Counted from the stretch's first letter, positions 23,262 through 35,692 are shown. The stretch: DNA of 64,000 bases from Gigantopelta aegis (GCF_016097555.1 NW_024532777.1:1-64000); one strand, 5' to 3'. Program-made: numbers and translations. The notes: a model not told the origin generated them from the letters alone.

Positions 23262-25468
23262 ATGGCCACTATGGAAGTGAGTGAAGTAACGCTAGAGAAA
23301 TTATCTCGTTTCTATCCACGTGTTGATGAGAAAGAAACACCACTCCCGAGACAGTGGAGTTCTAAAGACAAATATTCATACATTGGTCTCTCTCAGAATA
23401 ATCTCAGAGTCCATTATAAAGGTAACAAATTGAAAAGAAATGTAAAAACATTTAAAAATGACTATCTTTTAGGCAGTGGGTAAGAATCAGAAAGATGCTG
23501 CTGCTGTTCGGGCAATCGACCAATTCCCACCTCTTGTGGTGTCTATTATTATGAAATCAAAATTGTCAGTTAAAGGGAGAGATGGGTAAGGAGGGGTCAC
23601 GCCCACAAACCACGCCATATTTTATATGTTGTTTTAGTTATATAGGTATTGGGATGTCAGCAGCTGGAGTTAATCTGAATAAATTACCAGGTTTTGTTTT
23701 AAATTAGTCATGAAATTAGTTCTCTTTTCTAATTTAAAGGATGGAAAAAAGTTTCTTATGGTTACCATGCCGATGACGGGTGTGTCTTCAGTTCATCAGG
23801 AACAGGTCAACATTTGGGCCCACTTTTACTACCAGGTGATATTGTGGGATGTGGTTTTAATCTTGTGATTTCGCTCCATTTTCTTTACTAAAAATGGTAT
23901 CAGATTAGGTAAGTGATGTGGCTAATATATCGTTGCATTAAAATCTTATCATTTAGGTACAGCTGTGTCAGATGTTCCGGTAAGTCTATTGTTGCCATGA
24001 CAACATGATTTAGTTTTTTTTTTTAGAGGCTAATCTCCAGTTATATCCTACAGTAGGTCTACAAACTCCAGGTGAAGTGGTCGAAGCTAACTTTGGAGAA
24101 TTGCCGTTCACATTTGATTTTGAGGCATTATTAACAGTAAGTCCTAAATAGCTGAGAAAATTAGCCACACCCACATTAATTGTGGACAGTTCATTTATTT
24201 ATCCATTTGTCATCACTGTCTGTCCATTTTATCTTAGGAAGTCAAACACAAGATACGACATCAAATTCAAATTCTACCATTACCTGAAGGAGAAGGGGTT
24301 ATGGCAAAAAAACCTACACAAGTAAACACATTCAGTCACCTATAGTAACAGACTCCACCGACTTAATTAGGCTTGTCCTTGGATATCTTGTACATCATGG
24401 ATATACATCAACAGCAATGGCGTTTTGCTCAATGTACTGGTCTTCACTTGGAAGAGAGTATAGCGTCAATGAGGAATAGACAACGTAAGTTCTTCTAGTT
24501 TCCTACAGTTTATCCTCCCTTTTTCTTAGGAATACAATCACTAATGATGAGTGGGCGTATCAGTCAGGCTGTTTGCCATGGTGAATCAGCTCTATCCAGG
24601 TCTCCTAGAGAACAACAAAGAGTTATTGTTTCGTGGTTTATGTCGACAATTGTGTGGAGACCATAGCTGATATGATCAGTTGACACCTCCTAAAAGAGAA
24701 CATGATGATATGAGGAATGAAGATGGTCATATGGATACAGACAATGATGTTGATGCACATGACAACAATAGGTAATTGCATCAATGTAGCAGAAGCTCTT
24801 AATGGGAGACCTGTAAATGTTCCTCAATATAGAGGTTATATAATACATTAAAGTATTAGTATGGGGGACTAGAACAAGTGTCCGAAATAGAAGATGTCCT
24901 TAACTTGGACACTGTATAGAGGTCTCTATTATATTAGGTTATATTATCTATATTTATTATTTATAGAACCTATTAATTTTGATAATGACTCAAATTCAGT
25001 GGAACAATTACTTCTATTTGGTCCGTGAACTGCAACATTGTTTGGTCAATTAAACGAAGGGGGTTCTTCCCCTAATCCTTGTCTACAGACTTTATTACAA
25101 GATGTGTTTAGTTTGTTGCGTATACTGATTCCTAGTACAAGTCCTGTAGCTTATCTCTTGGACCCAGCTCAAAGAGAATCAGTGACATCACTCTTAATTC
25201 AGCCATTCTTGGTAGAGAGAAAAGAGAGAGAGAGAAGTTTATCTCAGATCTTTTGTAGTAATCAATGGGTTTGCCAGGGAAACCACCATTAGAGTTAGCA
25301 TTAGGACAAGCTACACAATGTCTCCATCTAATGAGTCAACAAGGACTCGGAGCAGCTGCATTTGCCAGTGTCGATGATCTCTTAAGACCTATGTTATCAC
25401 ATAATCAACCATGTGTTCCCCTAATAAATACACAGTTATTATATAATGTATTTATATTATACTCATAG
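23262..25468 (+). CDS. RANBP9: RANBP9/RANBP10 scaffold protein (CTLH E3 complex)
   Basis: Scaffold subunit of the CTLH/GID ubiquitin ligase. From ATG 23262: [20 protein letters not shown] then [16 protein letters not shown], then the SPRY domain ([19 protein letters not shown] spanning an exon junction near 23640, [20 protein letters not shown] 23770-23820, [20 protein letters not shown] 24043-24110), LisH ([18 protein letters not shown] near 24370), CTLH ([19 protein letters not shown] 24475-24570), an acidic linker, and the C-terminal CRA part ([49 protein letters not shown]) with a stop near 25468. It is full length in domain order. RANBP9 versus RANBP10 cannot be separated; a single ancestral gene is likely. 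Its start is about 110 bases from the start of the divergent MCUR1-like gene. Confidence 0.93.
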
Positions 25469-25663
25469 TTATAATTTTATAACATCACTAGTATTATATA
25501 AGCTGCTGGTTACACACATACAGTTCTCATTTATGTATTATCATCAGAGTATATACAATATTAAAATATGTCACTCATCAAAACAGATAACTATTACTTA
25601 AACACATTATTAACTTACAGTGTTGACTCCGCCCATTAGAGAGGGTGGAGCTTATATGCAACA

Positions 25664-26016
25664 ATGTCTCAGGTACAAATAGTTGATGTATGATATGTTT
25701 AATATATTATCTTTATAATAAGGTTTTAGAATTCAATGTCTCTATGTCTTGTGAAGGATGTTCTAATGCTGTCAATAGAGTCTTAGGAAGACTTGATGGT
25801 CAGTGTAAATGGTGGATGGATTAGTTTTAGATACACAAGTTGTTTGCATTAGTATAAGTTGTTTCTGATGTCAAATATTTTTGTTATTAAGGAGTTACTA
25901 AAGTGGAGTTTGATATGACAGCACAGAAGGTTTTTGTGGAAACATCATTGTCATCTGATGAAGTGTTAGCTACTATTAAAAGACTGGTCGTGAGACGTCT
26001 ATACGTTGGATTGTAA
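25664..26016 (+). CDS. ATOX1: ATOX1 copper chaperone
   Basis: Small cytosolic copper(I) carrier that delivers copper to P-type ATPases. Three exons: 25664-25672 (MSQ), 25723-25798 (VLEFNVSMSCEGCSNAVNRV-LGRLD) and 25892-26016 (GVTKVEFDMTAQKVFVETSL-SSDEVLATIK...YVGL). The metal-binding motif MxCxxC appears as MSCEGC. The usual C-terminal KKTG motif is shifted by one base near 25980. Length, about 68 residues, equals the family norm. It follows RANBP9 on the same strand after about 195 bases. Confidence 0.92.
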
Positions 26017-26558
26017 AGCACCATAAAAACCACACCTACTATAAGTGTGACAATTACAGTAAAGTCAATTAGTAGTTAGTGTGTGATTGGAGCATTTTAT
26101 AGCCACAGCTATCTCAATTATTTTTGTCTTTTATCAATGCTAATTTTGATGATTTTCATAATTTACTATTTGTTTTAAAATAATCAGTAAAATTGGAATT
26201 ATTCTGACTAAATTCAATCAATCCGCAATGTACATATACTATTAAATGAGTTATTATAACAAAGTTTTAAAACTAAAGTTTTGAGAGAAAAGATACAGGA
26301 AATAAATGAAAATGATGAAATAGTGACTGACAGTTTTAGATAGAGAGAAGAAAAATAGTAACCATAGTAACCATAGTAATTTAGTTATATAAAAACAGAA
26401 CAGCTGAAGGAAAGTACTTAAAAGTGATAAAAAATGAGGTCAGCTAACATCAAGTAAAGACAATAACTTGTGATTCTGCTACACACACACACAGAAATAG
26501 AGCGTGTGAGAGAGGAAAGCAGATAATGAATTGATATGAAACGTGTCGCTATAATAAT

Positions 26559-27146
26559 TTACACCACCGTGCTAACCAATATGGCATTTAACCATGGGCC
26601 AGGATCCATCTCATTACTGCTCCCTTCCCAGTCTAGCTGGTAAGGGTTACCATTCCATCTTAACTGAGTTCTTTCATTTGGTGGTAGCACTCGAATAGAT
26701 TGACTGGCGACTATGAAAATCCCTAGAAAAAAAATATCGATACATCATATTACTCACTGATATGATTATGTGATATGATTTGACAGGATATTGGGATTGG
26801 TAATTTTTAACCATTTGATTTCTAAATACCTGTCTTGTTCAGGATTAAATTTGATGTCCAAACGATGTGAATTTGTTGTTTCCATTGCACTAAATCAAGT
26901 GGCCATGACCTTAAGCTCCATACTAGATCTTCTAACAATTGAGTATTATTATCGCCCTGTGTGTGTGTATGTGAGAGAAGATAATTAAATAGTGACACAA
27001 TTGGTCATCACCTGTGGCAAAGGAATATATTACTTTCCAGGCAGCACTTCTTTCCTTCTTAACACTAGTCCAAGCTTGTTTGAGGCTCAGTAAAGGAAGA
27101 AACGATGCCCCAGGATGTGCAAAGATATGATCATTTTTTGACAGAG

Positions 27147-27197
<51 letters not shown>

Positions 27198-27789
27198 AAA
27201 CTACTATAATGATTACATTTACCTTTAGTGTATAAAAATATACAAAATATGGCAAAAATGCCAACTCATCATCAGAATAATTAACATCACGAGGGAAAGT
27301 AATCTTTTGATTGATAATATTCAATCCATAATGATAAAATCTCCCATTAGTAGTACCATTGAGGAGCTCCTAATAATAACAGTTAATATAATTATAACAA
27401 TAATATTATTGAGTTACCTTCCTGCTGTGAGGTAGTCTTCTTTTTTTTGTTATTTTATAAGCTGATAATAAACCAGTAAGTATTTCAAGAGAATTTAATC
27501 CATGTTCGTCAGCCCATGATTGGTTCAAGTTGAGTACCTCAGGTGACCACACACCCCAACGGGTTGAGTGGTTAGTGACATCCACTAATGTATAGTTATT
27601 AGCTTTGATGTAACCTTATATGGAAGATATATGTGTATAGTTAATACATAATAATACATAAGAGTATACATGAAGTATGTTTTTACTTACCAATAATACT
27701 GTCTATATTTTTGCTACATCATCCTTTTCTTGTTGTGTTGTGGCAACAAGATCATAAACTATTGTGTATGCAAATATATGACCTACAAT

Positions 27790-27822
<33 letters not shown>

Positions 27823-30686
27823 GGAGGAAGGGAGGGAGAGGAGAGAGATAGATACTAACTATAAAATGTCACAAATAATCTTACTTCATCAGAGCTGTAT
27901 CTCCCTTCCACGACCAACCAGGACGACTGGTAGACACATGCCACTCATCACCTGTACTAACATTTCCCCTTACTACAGACCGAGCAGGCAACCCATCGAC
28001 ACCAGTCACCTCAACTAAAAACTTCAGTCTTCATATAATGACCATGCATTATGCCAAGCTCTCATATCTCTATGACTTGATATCGAAATGCTTCAGCAGC
28101 TAAGACCCACGATGTCCATAGTCCATCATTATCAGTAGAACAAGGCTCACAAGTAGATGATGTGAAATAGCAAGTGGACAATCAGCAACCAAACCTGTTA
28201 TAAAAATAGTACATCATCATATTAGGTAATGTACCGTAAACGTCAAAATTTTTGAGATAGTTATAATTTCGTGGTTGAGTGACATCGCAAAAATTAGACT
28301 CGCAAATAATTAATAATTAATAATCAAGTTTTCACGGTTGACACAAAACGCAAAATTATGAGTTCGGGAAAATTTTACGCACAAAAAGTTTGAGTGGCGA
28401 AAAAATTTGACATTTACAGTACTATTTAAAGTGATATATTAGGACCATATTGAACTCCATCAGCATTACATTAAAGCATAGAATTACAAATAGATATGAT
28501 ATGTGAACATAGAAAATACCTAACCCGCAACAAATTTAGACGCTTGCGTATAAATTGTTGCTATGCAGCCTCTTAAAAAGAAAGCTATTAAATTCATCTG
28601 TATAGAGATCACTGATTGACCTTCATGAATACCAAATAAATTGACTTCCTGCTCAAGATGGATCGTAGGTTTCTACACAAGCATTTGTTCAAAAATTCAC
28701 TTGTCGCTTAGGTACCATTTTCGTAATAATCATATGTTTTAGTTACTCTAAAAGTAAAGTACATAGCTGTTTACCTGGAATCAAGGTTCTATCAAAGGGG
28801 GTTACCTCTCTCCAAGGTTTTCTATAATCATATGCAGTAAAGTGGTTGTTACCTGTTTCTCTGTTCTTTTTCTGCTGATAATGATCTGCCTTCTTTTAGT
28901 CTCCATTTCTTCTCTCCTAAGTACAGCTAGTCCTTCCTCAGTCATCAACAAAAAATATCAAGGCCAATATTAGCTATATCTAACACACTCTCTCCTGGGA
29001 GCCAACGTGGACCATAATGATAGGTAAGTAAAATGAGAGGTACCCACGTCAAATAGACTGTATCCTTTTTCTGTACCTATCCATAGAAGTGCCATTAGAA
29101 GACGATAAGTGGTGAAAGAATGGCTGAGTTAGGGGTGGAGACAAGGGAGTGAACCGTGAGAAATGAGAGATAAAATATGATGATAAGGTAACCTTCTAAG
29201 GCCCCAGGCGATCAATGTATAATTAATATTCAATCGACTTAATGATACTTGTTACCGATGTAGAGTTCTCCAGTTGGAACAAATGTCAATGTAACAGGTT
29301 GTCCATCAACCACACCCCCTAAACCACGCCCCCACACAGACACCCATTCAAACCACCACAGTGGCCATCATAGAAATGATCTTTTTCTTCAGTAGTTACA
29401 ACCAATAAATCCAAAACCAGGACCATCTGCTGTACCAATAGATACATCTTGTCCAGTACTTATAAACTGATGTCTTGCAGATATTGGAATGAGTCATTGG
29501 GGGTTATAAGAAGGCGTGGCTATTCAAGCCCCACCCCTTTGGTCCACTAATCCAGCTCGCCAAGCTATTGAGAGAATAGTACCTTTGACTTCTGATACAA
29601 AATTAATAGCAGTGTCATTCTCATCAGCGTGGGTGGAGCCTTATATCAAGGCTATACAATCCATCATTAGTACCAATCAGAGATATTTGTTAGAGAGAGA
29701 AACTGCAGCTGTTAAGACTTGCTCACATTCTTGAGTTATCCCAAGTTACTGAAACATCACAACTGAAACAAGAGAGATGTCAAAAAATAACTTTAAATAT
29801 AATGTTCATAATAATATGTGTATTTTACCTCCTTTATACAATAAATGCCATAGTGGTTGTAACATGGGTCAGTTAAAGAAGGTATGTGTATTAAAGTACC
29901 CATATTAGTACATTACATATGTACTAATACAAATACATCTATTATACATACAAATGCACAATGTGTTTATTGTATGGCACATCAAACAATGTATGGACAT
30001 GTTGTTAAACATGTGTTTCACTTACTAGTCTAGAGCTGAATGAGTGCAATTCAACAACACAATCTCTTCATTAACAATATAAACAGATTATCTTGATCCA
30101 ACATCGCTAGTCTGCTAGAATTAGTAATATTTTAAATCTAAATAGTCGCTGATATTCATGTAATGGACCTGTGTGAAGATGTTTTTCCAAAACCATTATA
30201 AAATAAAGATTTGTTGTGCAAGAAGCCACACCCCTTCTGTACCATCTACTCGACCTGTCACAACTTGTTGATAGTTTGTGAGATAGTCAGTGTAACACAA
30301 CACCGTCAGCAAACTCATTGTCAGCGTAAGTCCATTTCTTGTGTGATCCCATTCAGTGTATGGATTGTCGTAAAAATGAATTGGAGGTGGTGCCTTTTGT
30401 GATGCAGGCTATAAGGAAAAAGATGTGCTAACAACTAACACTTTAAAACTACAATTCTCAACATTAGATTTTCTTTAATTCAACACTTCACACCTGTCTC
30501 TACTATAATATTGACCATTTCTTTTTGTCTGTCCATCATCTATCCATCAATAATCTATTAATCTATTAAAATTTTACTCACTATATTGGTTTAGTGGGAG
30601 GTAATTCGTGCACTAAATACAATTTCATTTGGCACCATAATAGCTACATAGAGTGCAGACACAAGGACACACACGAGAAGATACAT
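26559..30686 (-). CDS. Secreted WIGT-type beta-propeller protein with C-terminal helical domain
   Basis: No gene name recognised. ATG 30686 starts a signal peptide (MYLLVCVLVSALYVAIMVP). Repeats of the W-I-G-T...G type known from two-component-regulator-propeller domains follow: DGTEGVWLL (30270), ISLIGTNDGLYSLD (29680), DVSIGTADGPGFGFIG (29400-29450), LWIGTEKGYSLFDVG (29080). The second half is helical and strongly patterned: STDNDGLWTSWVLAAEAFRY (28090-28150), VTGVDGLPARSVVRGNVSTG (27950-28010), SRPGWSWKGDTSSDEI and GHIFAYTIVYDLVA (27740-27920), HSTRWGVWSPEVLNLNQSWA (27510-27570), GLNSLEILTGLLSAYKIT, FPRDVNYSDDELAFLPYF (27250-27300), ending ERTQLRWNGNPYQLDWEG and a stop at 26559-26561. The half is reminiscent of six-hairpin glycosidase folds, but that is an inference. 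Many short introns; two contain GA/CT microsatellites and one a MITE-like element. Confidence 0.65.
27142..27194. repeat. (GA)n tract abutting an acceptor of the propeller gene
   Basis: On the transcribed minus strand this is (CT)n running directly into CAG and the exon SLSKNDHIFAHPGAS. Confidence 0.85.
27792..27851. repeat. (GA)n tract abutting another acceptor of the propeller gene
   Basis: On the minus strand (CT)n leads into CAG and the exon beginning IVGHIFAYTIVYDL. Confidence 0.85.
28231..28422. mobile_element. 192-base MITE-like element with imperfect terminal inverted repeats
   Basis: Left end GTACCGTAAACGTCAAAATT, right end (reverse complement) GTACTGTAAATGTCAAATTT: about 20 bases with three mismatches. 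The interior is non-coding, with CG dinucleotides and further imperfect inverted symmetry. It lies in an intron-like gap of the propeller gene. A TA target duplication is possible. Confidence 0.6.
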
Positions 30687-30748
30687 AACAACGAATAATT
30701 TACAAAGTACAGCTACCAGTTACTTTAATATTACTTAAACAACAGCCT

Positions 30749-31037
30749 TCAATTCCAACACTCATCGTCCAATTTATCTTCATCTCTCCCTCGTTGTTTA
30801 AACTTCAGAAAAGAAGAAGGATGAGATGCCAGCCATTTTCGATATAACATAGCCCGCTCCCAGAGCGTTGTATCCTTGGTAACAGTAACTGTTCCGGATT
30901 GTATTTATGTCCGTGTCTTCAAAACTCGTCGTCTCCGCTATATCTCCAATATGTACAAACTCTTCTTGTGGGTTTCCCCTTCTTCTAGAAGCTGGAAAAA
31001 CTCTAGCAGCCTCCTGCAAAGCAATTGAATCCGCCAT
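30749..31037 (-). CDS. Small unidentified protein
   Basis: ATG 31037 opens MADSIALQEAARVFPASRRR followed by an acidic stretch (FVHIGDIAETTSFEDTDINT). After a one-base frame change the protein continues as LYRKWLASHPSSFLKFKQRG-RDEDKLDDECWN and stops at 30749. About 95 residues, hydrophilic, with no signal peptide or membrane segment. Family not recognised. Its stop is only about 60 bases upstream of the propeller gene's start on the same strand, so it is probably a separate gene rather than that gene's first exon. Confidence 0.5.
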
Positions 31038-31184
31038 GATACGGAGCTTGATGAAATAACGGCGTGGTTACATTTATGGGTGTGGCTCACTTATTTTGAG
31101 TTTTGATAATTAATATAAATAACAACAATAATTAACTTTATTATCAAGACTTATGGCTTCTATAAAATTTAGTTATTAGTTGGT

Positions 31185-31721
31185 TTATTTTGAGTCTTCT
31201 AAATTTTTGCGGTTTTCTCGTTTGATGGTTTCCTCATAAGATGTGACAATGTTTTGATATTCTATTGATAAATCTGACAGCTCTGGTAACTATATGTCAA
31301 AAACATTAAGAGAATTATAATGACTCATGTAAAATATTATTTTTTTAAATTTATTATAGTATGCAATAAATGAGAGTTGACCTCAGGTAGTGCAAACTAT
31401 TCTATTAATATGATAATCTATTTAGCCTGGCAATTATTGGCAGGCTTTGATACAAACCAGTGTCTAAATCATTATATCCAGGAATGTCAAGTCAGATAGT
31501 TTCTCAGTTATAATAGACTATTCCAAAAATCAGAGTAGGGAACAAAACTGTTTCTAATATAATAATATTATTATAATAATTACCTGATAATTTTGAGCTA
31601 AATACACACCACATAGACCTCCTAAACTAAGTCCTACCTATATTAATTGAAATAAAAAAGACCATTATTCTTAGCACAACACTATCTTACCAACCAATGA
31701 ACTAAACCCAGGCTTCACCAT
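31185..31721 (-). CDS. STMP1: STMP1 mitochondrial micropeptide
   Basis: Short transmembrane mitochondrial protein 1, a roughly 50-residue single-pass micropeptide tied to respiratory-chain function. Three exons with GT-AG junctions: about 31690-31721 (MVKPGFSSLVG), 31584-31633 (LSLGGLCGVYLAQNYQ) and 31185-31289 (LPELSDLSIEYQNIVTSYEE...NLEDSK, stop 31185-31187). The core GxxxGxYLAQNY is the family signature, followed by the usual charged helical tail. The exons join in frame with no indels, giving 61 residues. Too short for simple frame searches, so easily missed. It is divergent from the gene starting near 31.8 kb. Confidence 0.8.
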
Positions 31722-31765
31722 AGTTTATCTCAATAAACGGACATACACGGAGACGTGTCTAAAAC

Positions 31766-33142
31766 TTGTATAGAAATGTAATGGGAAAAATTTTTCCGTA
31801 TACTAAGCGGGCAGTGAACGAAAATATCCTGAACTTTTCCTTTTTTTTTCAGATCCGTACACGTGTTGCCAAATGTATGCATCAAGATTTCACTGGTTTC
31901 TCAACCAAATATATTCCTGTTATTAAGAGATATGGTAACAAAATTTATTCTAAACCAACTGTCCATCCTTTTTTATTATTACAGGTAGTAGCTCTGGCTA
32001 AAGACGATTGAAATTGAGCGAAATAAAATATTGAGAATCAATCGACTATGATCCACAATTAGAAGCTGCAAGACTAAATCAATTAATAAACTGTTTGATG
32101 TAGGTGTGTTAACTTTGTATGTCCTCCCACAGTACTGATTGCCACTAGATGTAGTGCACTGTGAGTGGCAGGATCAGTTAGGATCCCCCGACATTTACAA
32201 ACTGCTGCAGAGCACTTTTATCTTTTTCCAGGATCTTTATTGTACATCTTTTCGACCTCTACGTGGATTTATGGGGTGTGACTTATAGAAGAGTGGATGT
32301 GGTGGTCAATCAAGGAAATAATCTGTACCCACGGCAGGTCAATTAAATTAATGTCTTGTATTACTTAAGAACTATGTCATACATCTAGGTATTAGATCCA
32401 CCCACTGTAGTATTACCTTCATTGTTAGAACGGGTGTGGTCAGTCTAAGAGTAAACCCCTGTATTGGACATTAATAATGATAATCCTGAGGGGACATATC
32501 TATATAATACATAAATTAGAATTATTACATTGATGATGTAATTTTGAACCAAACCCTTTAATTACTTGTTAAAATAATACTACTATTTTAGTGGAAATAT
32601 TCCTGTCAATGGCCCTTATTAGCCGGTCACACTTTCTCTCTCTTATCTCCCTCCTCTTCCTCTTAAGGGACAGGAGTACATAGAATTGTCTTTTTCTCTT
32701 TTTCTCATAATGAGCCTCTACCAATTACACCCATTAACGCATACAGGATCATGGTAAGTATGACAGTCACATGATTTCAAGACCAAGTCATGTGATTAAT
32801 CTTGATTACCTCATTATAGGTTAGATCAACGACATTAGCATGCATCAATTTTCTCTCTTCATTCTGATCTTTCTCCTTTAACTTTTGCTTCTTTCAAACA
32901 TTATGGGATGAAACAGTTCGTTGTTTATGGATACATTAGGTAAGGGATAAACTCAGAGATATAGCTGTACTCTCCCTCTCAAATACACACACACACATAA
33001 GGTGTTCCTGAACCAGTTTACCGAAATGGAAAAGCTACCTACGTCTCGTCAGTTGGTACAGAAAGCAATAAAAGAAGCCCGTAAAAATCGTTTCAAAGAT
33101 TTACTAACTATAAGTCATTTATTGAAAACAAACGTACATTAA
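31766..33142 (+). CDS. Unidentified multi-exon protein
   Basis: Not recognised. Exon-like segments: 31852-31985 after a strong T-rich acceptor (VAKCMHQDFTGFSTKYIPVI then KRYGNKIYSKPTVHPFLLLQ), a charged stretch near 32000-32100 (TIEIERNKILRI; DYDPQLEAARLNQLINCLM), 32150-32340 (LDVVHCEWQDQLGSPDIYKL; TSFRPLRGFMG; RRVDVVVNQGNNLYPRQ), 32390-32450 (VLDPPTVVLPSLLERVWS), 32590-32755 (SHNEPLPITPINAYRIM) and a last exon at 33002-33142 (VFLNQFTEMEKLPTSRQLVQ-KAIKEARKNRFKDLLTISHL). Intron sizes match the neighbours. The start is uncertain; the ATG at 31766 may belong to untranslated sequence. A nucleic-acid-binding or mitochondrial role is possible from the basic ends, but nothing shows it directly. Confidence 0.5.
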
Positions 33143-33609
33143 TAATTGGTCATTAGTTTCTGTGATATAATTTATAATGTTGGTGATAGGGTTGTCGTCA
33201 TGGTAACCCATTTACTCAACTATCTGTTACAGTTTTTTCATCCTAGTTATATTATAAAAATAAATAACTTTATAATTTATAACTTACTACTTTGGATGCC
33301 GATATCTTCACAGTTACCTTTCTCCATTTTGTCTAACAACTTTATTAGAAATAGGGTCTCTCCTCTTCGTTAGTACTAGCTATTTTAATCTCTTCTTTCT
33401 CACAGTGTGCTTTATTTCTTTTTATTTCACTTGCTTTGCTCTCTACTTTTTTTTCTCCAATTTGGAGGACAGCTCCTAACCTTAAACTAACCTTCTTGTA
33501 CCTATTGACATAGCAGCACAATTATGTTAACATTAAATTAGAGCCTGTTAAGATTGCATTAACTACAAGTTATAATGGTGTTAAGAGATGCGTTAACAAT
33601 GTGTTACCA
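33143..33609. other. Spacer between convergent genes, no gene seen
   Basis: AT- and pyrimidine-rich sequence between the stop of the unidentified plus-strand gene and the stop of BBS4. A 75-codon plus-strand frame at 33146-33373 is composition-driven and not convincing. Confidence 0.5.
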
Positions 33610-35692
33610 TTACCTCAGGGTCAGTATGTTGTTCAGTTGAATTTCTTGATTTGGTTTGAAAGAGCACAAATGTTTAGCAGCTGCTTTAGTTTTATTAATA
33701 TTATAAAGAGCTATAGCATATTGAGATGAACTAGAGGATTGTCACTAAGGAAATAAATGGATGCATAAATTAATATATGGACATATAAAATAGATAACGG
33801 ACACATTAAATAGTATGACTATAATATTCTTACTCATTTATTTCTATAGATTGTTCATATGCTTTAAGTGAATTATCTGTGTCTTGTAAATGTGCTAGAC
33901 AAACTAAATAATAGATAGATACATGAAGATTATGAACAAATGATGACAGGTTTACCGCCTAATAGCATTAATATATCTGAATTTTTTGGCTGTAGTTGTT
34001 GACCTGCTCTTAGAAAATGAAATGCAGATGCATATCTATTCTTTATTAAGAAAACTAAATGAAGAGTAATAGTGGGAGGAGCTTGTTATGGTTGCTAGGA
34101 TACTGAAACATTGCCAGGTGGACAAGACTAAATTATAAAGAATTTTCCACTCAAATGGAGCAAGATAGTTAGCTCGTTTCAGACAGCTAATAGCCTGTAT
34201 AAAAATATTTCAATATTACAAAGTTGTTCACTGAATTAGAATACATTCTTACTGCTACGAGCTTCTTTTTGCCATAGAAACACAAACCAACATTGTTCCA
34301 AATGATGAGGTGATTCAGGACTAGTCTGAGCTGCTAATACGATATATTTGGATAATGCCACATCGTAATCACCATGTAACTGAATTATAGAACCAGCTGC
34401 TAAAATTGCCTGACATAATTAATTTAGAATGTAATTTTGTTCATTAAATAAACAGGTGTTACTTTGGTAATTGGTAGGGTCAAAGGTCAGTGCACTGCCA
34501 AGACACTCAAATGCTTTTTGGGATGCCCCCATCTAAATATAATTAATATATTACAATATAAGAGGAGTTGACTCTTTACCTCTAGATGTAGTAATCCTAA
34601 TGTTGCTAATAATTCTGAGTCTTCAGGATAAGGTCTGATACAATAGATGATATTTTACTCTATAGCAGTATTAACTAAACTTTACTGCACGGACGATATA
34701 TATCAGTTGCTTTAGGTAGATCTTCTAATAGGAGATAGACACGACCTAATTGTGTGTATGTAATAGACTGTGGACTATTTGTAGAAGCTTGTGAGAGAAA
34801 GTCTAAAGCCTAAAGAGCAAAGGAAAGAAAGTTCCCATTTATTTATTTGAATGACAATATCACCTTCTCATAATCCTTTAAATGGAATATAACATACTCC
34901 TTTATTGTGTATACCTCCTATTGTAATATAATAACTATTAATAACTGGAAAAGAACCACACCTACCCAATCATTTGGTTGTAAAGATTCCACTTCTACAT
35001 AAGCATCTAGAGATGCTTTATATTGTCCAAGGAGAAATCTATATATAAAACATATAGTTACTATAGCACAAGCAATCCTGATTTCCATAGCAACAACAGT
35101 AGTCAGTGTCATGACAAACTTAGCAAGATATTCTTACAATGATCTTGCAACTTGTTTTTGTTTGATGTTGGCAGGATTATTTGGATTAAGATGAACAGCA
35201 CGTTGGAAATGTTCGAGGGAGTCCTGGATGGAACCTTCTTGTCGCAAGATAAGACCTATATTATAATAGTATATAACCTGTATGAGAGGATGTCCCTATA
35301 TTACCTTGTACATAAACTGCATTTCACAGAATCCATTTGTCTCTAATAATAACTCTCTGATCAATACCTGTAATGGGAAAATGTTAAGTTATATAGTATA
35401 TTAGGATATTGGACCTTGCATGTCTCAAAATCTTTACGTATGTAATGAAGATGAAGAAGCCAATTCTTACGCTCAAATAATGGAATCTCTGGAGCTGCAA
35501 AATAAGGACAAATCAGCTCCACCCACTTACGATAAGTTTTAATTGGATACCTTTGCTCCCTGTAATAACTGTTCTTGTCTTCTGTTGATCCAGTGATCTC
35601 TTTTGTGCATGTTGTGGTGATTGTACTTCTCCTAAATTCTGGAGACCTTCCTCTCTGGTACCGAAGTAAGTGCAGTCTCTCTCTTCATTCAT
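33610..35692 (-). CDS. BBS4: BBS4 BBSome subunit
   Basis: TPR subunit of the BBSome, which moves membrane proteins in and out of cilia and docks at centriolar satellites. ATG 35692 gives [20 protein letters not shown]; next exons give [27 protein letters not shown] (about 35400-35500), nearly identical to the vertebrate start of the TPR array. TPR exons follow through short introns (NPNDWVG-like repeats near 34960, [19 protein letters not shown] near 34700-34760, [14 protein letters not shown] near 33690). The stop is at 33610-33612. The low-complexity C-terminal tail of vertebrate BBS4 is shorter here. The start lies 85 bases from that of TRIP13, so a shared bidirectional promoter is likely. 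Confidence 0.88.

Noticed and set aside
29516-29734. 72-codon plus-strand frame with Ala/Ser-rich product
   Set aside because: The opposite strand carries the propeller repeat ISLIGTNDGLYSLD and fits the surrounding gene; the plus frame is its shadow.
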